From Nephromyces sp. MM_2019 (lineage: Eukaryota; Apicomplexa; Aconoidasida; Nephromycida), in the NCBI GenBank assembly GCA_015657535.1, contig JADHZB010001923.1, positions 1-25,575 of the forward strand: DNA of 25,575 nucleotides, read 5' to 3'. Shown piece after piece: positions 21,413 through 25,575 of this stretch (position 1 is the stretch's first letter; every line of letters begins with the position of its first letter). Position numbers and translations under genes: made by a program. A model generated the notes under the pieces. The model made no database searches and was not told the DNA's origin. It saw only the letters and a program-made list of their open reading frames with translations.

Positions 21413-24299
21413 CTATAATTAGACATTTGCCAATCCATTTATTGAATTTTATAAAATTGATTTTAATGTCATCCAATCACCATTTATACAATCGCTTTTG
21501 TAAAATTTTTGCTACATAAAGCCAAATTTCAATTACACGCTTTACTTACATAGTGATTTAATTTTCATATATCCACCCCAATACAAACACTTTCATATGC
21601 ACATATCCCCATTACACCCAACTCCATACACATAAAACTATTCAGGAACTGGATTTATATTATTACTCTTAGCTTTCTATATTCATCAAAGCCTACCAAA
21701 ACCGCAAAATTATTACAAAAAATTGTCACTCTCACCCTCTAGTACAACCCCTGAAATTGTACAAGCTGAAAATACTTATATTGTAAACATAACCTTACAT
21801 GCATTTAATATATTTACAATTATATTTAAATCTACGCTTCTTTTTAACGATACACACACTTATACCTATTCACCTTTCTCACACATGCACAAATATTTGC
21901 ACCTACACACCCACTCCCCTACATAAATCTATTTATACCAACATATCAATTTACACCCATTTACACTTATTAACACACCCTGAACATATTTTTATATATA
22001 CATTTAAAACTTCCATATTTTCAGACACATAGACACACATTTACTAACTCTCATTATTATCACATATAAATGCTTACTAAGCTAGTTAAGTGTGTATAAA
22101 TATTTATCTATGATCCTTTTATATTAAAATATTTGAATATATATATAAATATATATATATACAAAACCATATACTTGACATTCTTTTTTGTGTGAAATAT
22201 TACATAATACACATTTTGTATGTGTGTAAATATCACACAACATACCTTATTTGTGTGTAGGAGGATCTGAAAAACTTAGGATCTTATAAGTCTCAATCTA
22301 ATGAAGAAGATTTAAAATTATTTAAAATTTTAAAAAATCCTAAAAGAAGGCAAGGATATGATCAAACTGGGAAGGATGATTTCGGTAATGTTATGTGTAT
22401 ACATGTGTAATTATGTGTGTATATGTATGCATGCGTGTATATACGTGTATGTGTAATGTGTGTATGTGTGTGTGTTCTTGTGAATATAAAAGGATGTGTG
22501 TATGACTCTGTATAAATTTTTTTAAATGTGGGTGAATAAGTACATATACCAGAATATATTCGTATACGTGAATCGGTGTATACACCTATGTCTAACTTGG
22601 TATATCCATCTGAATAGGAATATCTGTATATAACTGTATACAAATATATATGTGTAAACATATCTGCATGTATGAATTCATTTATCTATGAGTGTATGTT
22701 GTGTGTATGTACAAAATTTTTCACCTATATTAATTTCTCAGAATACAATACTAGAACTTCGATTTCCATTTTAATGATTTCGGCTGCTGATTATCTTCTA
22801 CTACTAGTTATCCCATTTGTCACCTCTCTGGCCAAATCTTATAAACAAGTCTTTTCGGTAAAAATTTATACTTACATACACATACATACACAAAAAATTC
22901 ATGCATAAGAAGACTCTTACAAATATATATATATATATATATATATTTAAGTAGTCATACATACAACCATACAACACCACAAACCCTCTCAAAATCACTT
23001 ATACACACAAACTCTCTCCCTCAAATATATACAAATAAACACACACAACACACATACACCTGAAATATAACACATATATACATACATACACACATATACA
23101 TAGCACACAACACCCATACAGACACATGAAACATAATACACACATAACACACAACACCCATACACACACATATAACACACAACAAACATTACACATACAT
23201 ACTTACATACACAGATAACACATAACACACACACACGTACACATACACATTTTATGTGTACAGCTATCAATAGCATATGTAATGGCAGCCTATGCACTAG
23301 AGGTTTATTTAAGGAATAAAGAAATAGATTTACCCAAACTTATTTCCGATAATTTTGCAATTTTTGAAAGCTGTAGGCTTCCCAAGCTTTATTTTCCACA
23401 CACACTTTCTATTTTTATGCTCTTGACACACTTCTTTCATGTTGATGAAGAGAAGGCTGTTAATGAATTATTAAAAGGTATACTAGAAACAAATCGATCA
23501 ATTGTCCAACGTGTAATCCAAATGTATAAACACGGTGTGTAAAATTTTGTGTATATACTTTATTTTTAGGAGTTTATGATGTGTGTACATATATGTAAGG
23601 TTGGATGTGTGTATATCTATATGAGGTTGGATGTGTGTATATCTATATGAGGTTGGATGTGTGTATATATATGTGAGGTTGAATGTGTGTATATATATGT
23701 GAGGTTGAATGTGTGCCTATCTATGTGAGGTTGGATATGTGTATACTTATGTGAAGTTGGATGTGTGTAATACATATGTGAAGTTGGATGTGTGTAATAC
23801 ATATGTGAAGTTGGATGTGTGTAAGATATATGAGAAGTGGGATGTGTGTCTAATGTCGGGAGTTGTGCCAATTTGGGTGTGTATATTTTGTTTAAAACTA
23901 CTGATGCTTTGTTGGTGCATATATATAGGGGGTCAAATTCTGGGGTATTTATATATATATGTATACATAGTAAGGGTGAATATATATGTATGAGTGGGAC
24001 CTTAAGAAATATAGGCGTGTATAATATATACAATGAATACATAGATTTATTCGTAAATTTGAAAAGGCTAGTGGTATAATATCAAACTACTAATTATACA
24101 CTATTTTAAGTACACACAATTACTCTTTATAAACTCATTCCTTGATTAGCTCCATCCACATATATATAAATTCACACACTCACAATAACTAAAATAAACA
24201 CACATTCTACACACATATACACAATAATAACTTTGCTTTCTAGAATATAACTGCACTAAAGGAAATCCCGTAGATGATTTCCTGGAAGAGCCAAATTGA
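21091..24299 (+). CDS. Six-exon gene for a 264-residue multi-pass membrane protein of unknown function
   Basis: Exons: 21091-21181, 21646-21782, 22261-22384, 22742-22857, 23264-23534, 24244-24299; phases (1,0,1,0,1) agree throughout. Donors are GTATGA, GTAAAC, GTAATG, GTAAAA and GTGTGT. The product starts MIDKYLTHSAIFAGATFLLL. Hydrophobic segments lie at about 9-20, 32-43, 124-147 and 156-171, with a possible fifth at 203-214. A charged loop (76-119, with NPKRRQGYDQTGKDD) sits between segments 2 and 3. The C-terminal third is soluble-looking (HVDEEKAVNELLKGILETNR) and the end is GNPVDDFLEEPN. If the last intron is retained, exon 5 stops two codons later with GV. No family is recognised. Each intron boundary preserves a sensible protein across the junction, for example KH|EYNCTKG. 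The last intron carries a 26-bp minisatellite. Confidence 0.83.
22870..23245 (+). repeat. CA-rich tract in intron 4 of the membrane-protein gene
   Basis: A TA run (22924-22947) is followed by ACACAACACCCATACA and ACATAACACACAACACC units in loose tandem. Minus-strand frames across it are repeat products. Confidence 0.85.
23590..23840 (+). repeat. 26-bp minisatellite in the last intron of the membrane-protein gene
   Basis: About ten units of ATGTGTGTATATCTATATGA plus GGTTGG, with AAGTTGG variants toward the right. It begins some 55 bases after the GTGTGT donor. Confidence 0.92.
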
Positions 24300-25194
24300 T
24301 TATTAATGGAGGATTGATGTATACAAATACAACTTAACTCATTAAATATATAAATTTGTGTGTGTGTGCATGTGTGTGTGTGTAAATAACAACACATAAA
24401 TAAAAGCATTGATATCGGATCATAAAATTAAGATAAAATAATGAAATTAATACATTAATAAAATGAAAATTGTCTTTTTAATATTATTAAAAATCTTTAA
24501 TTAAAATGTTATATTATGAAACACACTAGAAAAAAAAATAGTATAATCAAGGATATATATATATTTATATATATATATATATTTGTGCAGTTTATGTGTG
24601 TGTGTATGTGGGCTGTGAATGTTTTATGCATGTGTAGTAGTTTGCAAGTCTTTGTGTATGTATATGTATATATATATTTATTTGTATTTATGCGTGTGTG
24701 TGTGTTTGCCCCTGTATGAGTATATGTTATCATTAGGTTTTGTATATATATGTAAGTAAAAAATAATGTGGATGTATATTTATATTTATTTGTGTGTAAT
24801 ACATATTTACTTATATTCATATATATATATATAATCATTCAGAATTTTATAAATTTAAAATCTCCCTACATACACACACACACTTTTCTAGTATATAGTA
24901 TTAAGTAGTAACTTAATAATTATATAAGTATATAGGCTTTTAAGAACAAACTTGATCAAATTATATTCAGACTCATAGATTAGTTGCCTAATTTGTGTCG
25001 GTGTATATGTGTGGGTTTGTGTGCTTGTCGTTGCGTGTTTAATAATTCTGTGTGTGTAGATTCACATGTGTGTATACGTGGTTGCATGTGTGTGTGGTTG
25101 GTTGTATGAGTAATTAATTAGTAATAGTCAATTAACATATTGGAGTATGTTTATGCAATTAATAATTCTAGTGTAATATGTTGTGTAGATATAA
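24300..25194. other. Downstream intergenic stretch with TG repeats
   Basis: TG runs lie near 24357-24382, 24595-24720 and 25010-25110. A coding-like piece at about 24933-24980 is open on both strands: plus AFKNKLDQIIFRLID after a TATATAG acceptor, and minus QLIYESEYNLIKFVLKSLY after CAAATTAG. I could not join either to a complete gene. Confidence 0.4.
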
Positions 25195-25356
25195 GCTCAA
25201 CAGATATTAAATGAATTGGTAGAAAATACGCTGTGTGTGAGTTCAAAAATATTCGCTTTATATAATAAATATCAAAAGTCATACGGCAGATCTATGCACA
25301 TGATTGATTATACCTCTAATATAAACTACATATGTGTTCATATGTTGTTGAGTTAA
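25195..25356 (+). other. Coding-like open segment, probably an exon of a gene running toward the window end
   Basis: A 53-codon frame ending TAA at 25354-25356, with a mixed, non-repeat translation: QQILNELVENTLCVSSKIF, then ALYNKYQKSYGRSMHMIDYT. Acceptor-like sites are ATATAAG just before it and CTCAACAG at 25203. There is no early ATG, so upstream exons would be needed. Another plus-strand piece at about 25494-25532 (SKIKNLFIYKRL, donor GTAAAT) could belong to a following gene. No family is recognised. Confidence 0.3.
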
Positions 25357-25371
25357 GTATTGTTCTTTTGT

Positions 25372-25402
<31 letters not shown>

Positions 25403-25575
25403 AACATGTAAATGTGGGTGTGTAAAAATTTTTAATATAGACTATATACAAGAGTAACTAGATATAACTTCTTTCTCTACTTCTTTTAAAAGCAAAGTAA
25501 AATAAAAAACCTTTTCATTTACAAAAGACTATGTAAATATATATACCCAGACATATGTATATATATATTTATATA

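Noticed and set aside
1..25575. tRNA, rRNA, transposon or telomere sequence
   Set aside because: No conserved tRNA B box, rRNA stretch, transposase or reverse transcriptase motif, terminal inverted repeat or TTTAGGG-type array was seen on either strand by eye.

Overview
The window looks like nuclear DNA of an AT-rich protist with very intron-rich small genes. The best guess is an apicomplexan, perhaps a piroplasm; this rests on the style of the GRP94 N-terminal domain, the base composition and the gene architecture, and the genus is not identified. TAA, TAG and TGA all end genes here, so the standard code fits. The non-coding part is saturated with (TG)n/(CA)n-derived micro- and minisatellites and with the words TGTGTAAA/TTTACACA. 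A 50-base N gap (12850-12899) sits inside one minisatellite.

Layout, left to right: a three-exon minus-strand gene for a small charged protein (978-2012); an ER HSP90 (GRP94) with one intron on the minus strand (3469-6143); a divergent plus-strand candidate gene made of tiny exons, with a possible LisH-like segment (6274-7172); a repeat-rich stretch with a few coding-like scraps (7173-11160); a six-exon plus-strand gene for a 197-residue unknown protein (11199-14041) whose introns hold the largest repeat arrays; a four-exon minus-strand candidate for a small Cys-containing protein (14370-15297); a seven-exon mitochondrial carrier (SLC25) gene on the plus strand (16198-19198); a CA/TG-poor stretch with a degenerate 60-bp repeat (about 19650-20820); a six-exon gene for an unknown 264-residue membrane protein (21091-24299); and a tail with one coding-like segment (25195-25356).

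Only GRP94 and the carrier are recognised by family. GRP94 folds secretory and membrane proteins in the ER; the carrier exchanges an unknown solute across the mitochondrial (or a related organelle's) inner membrane. Nothing shows that the neighbours share a pathway, and there are no operons. The most useful result is that several genes are invisible to a simple long-ORF scan because their exons are 14-170 bases long; they were rebuilt here by joining phase-compatible GT...AG exons by eye. No confirmed new biological system was found.
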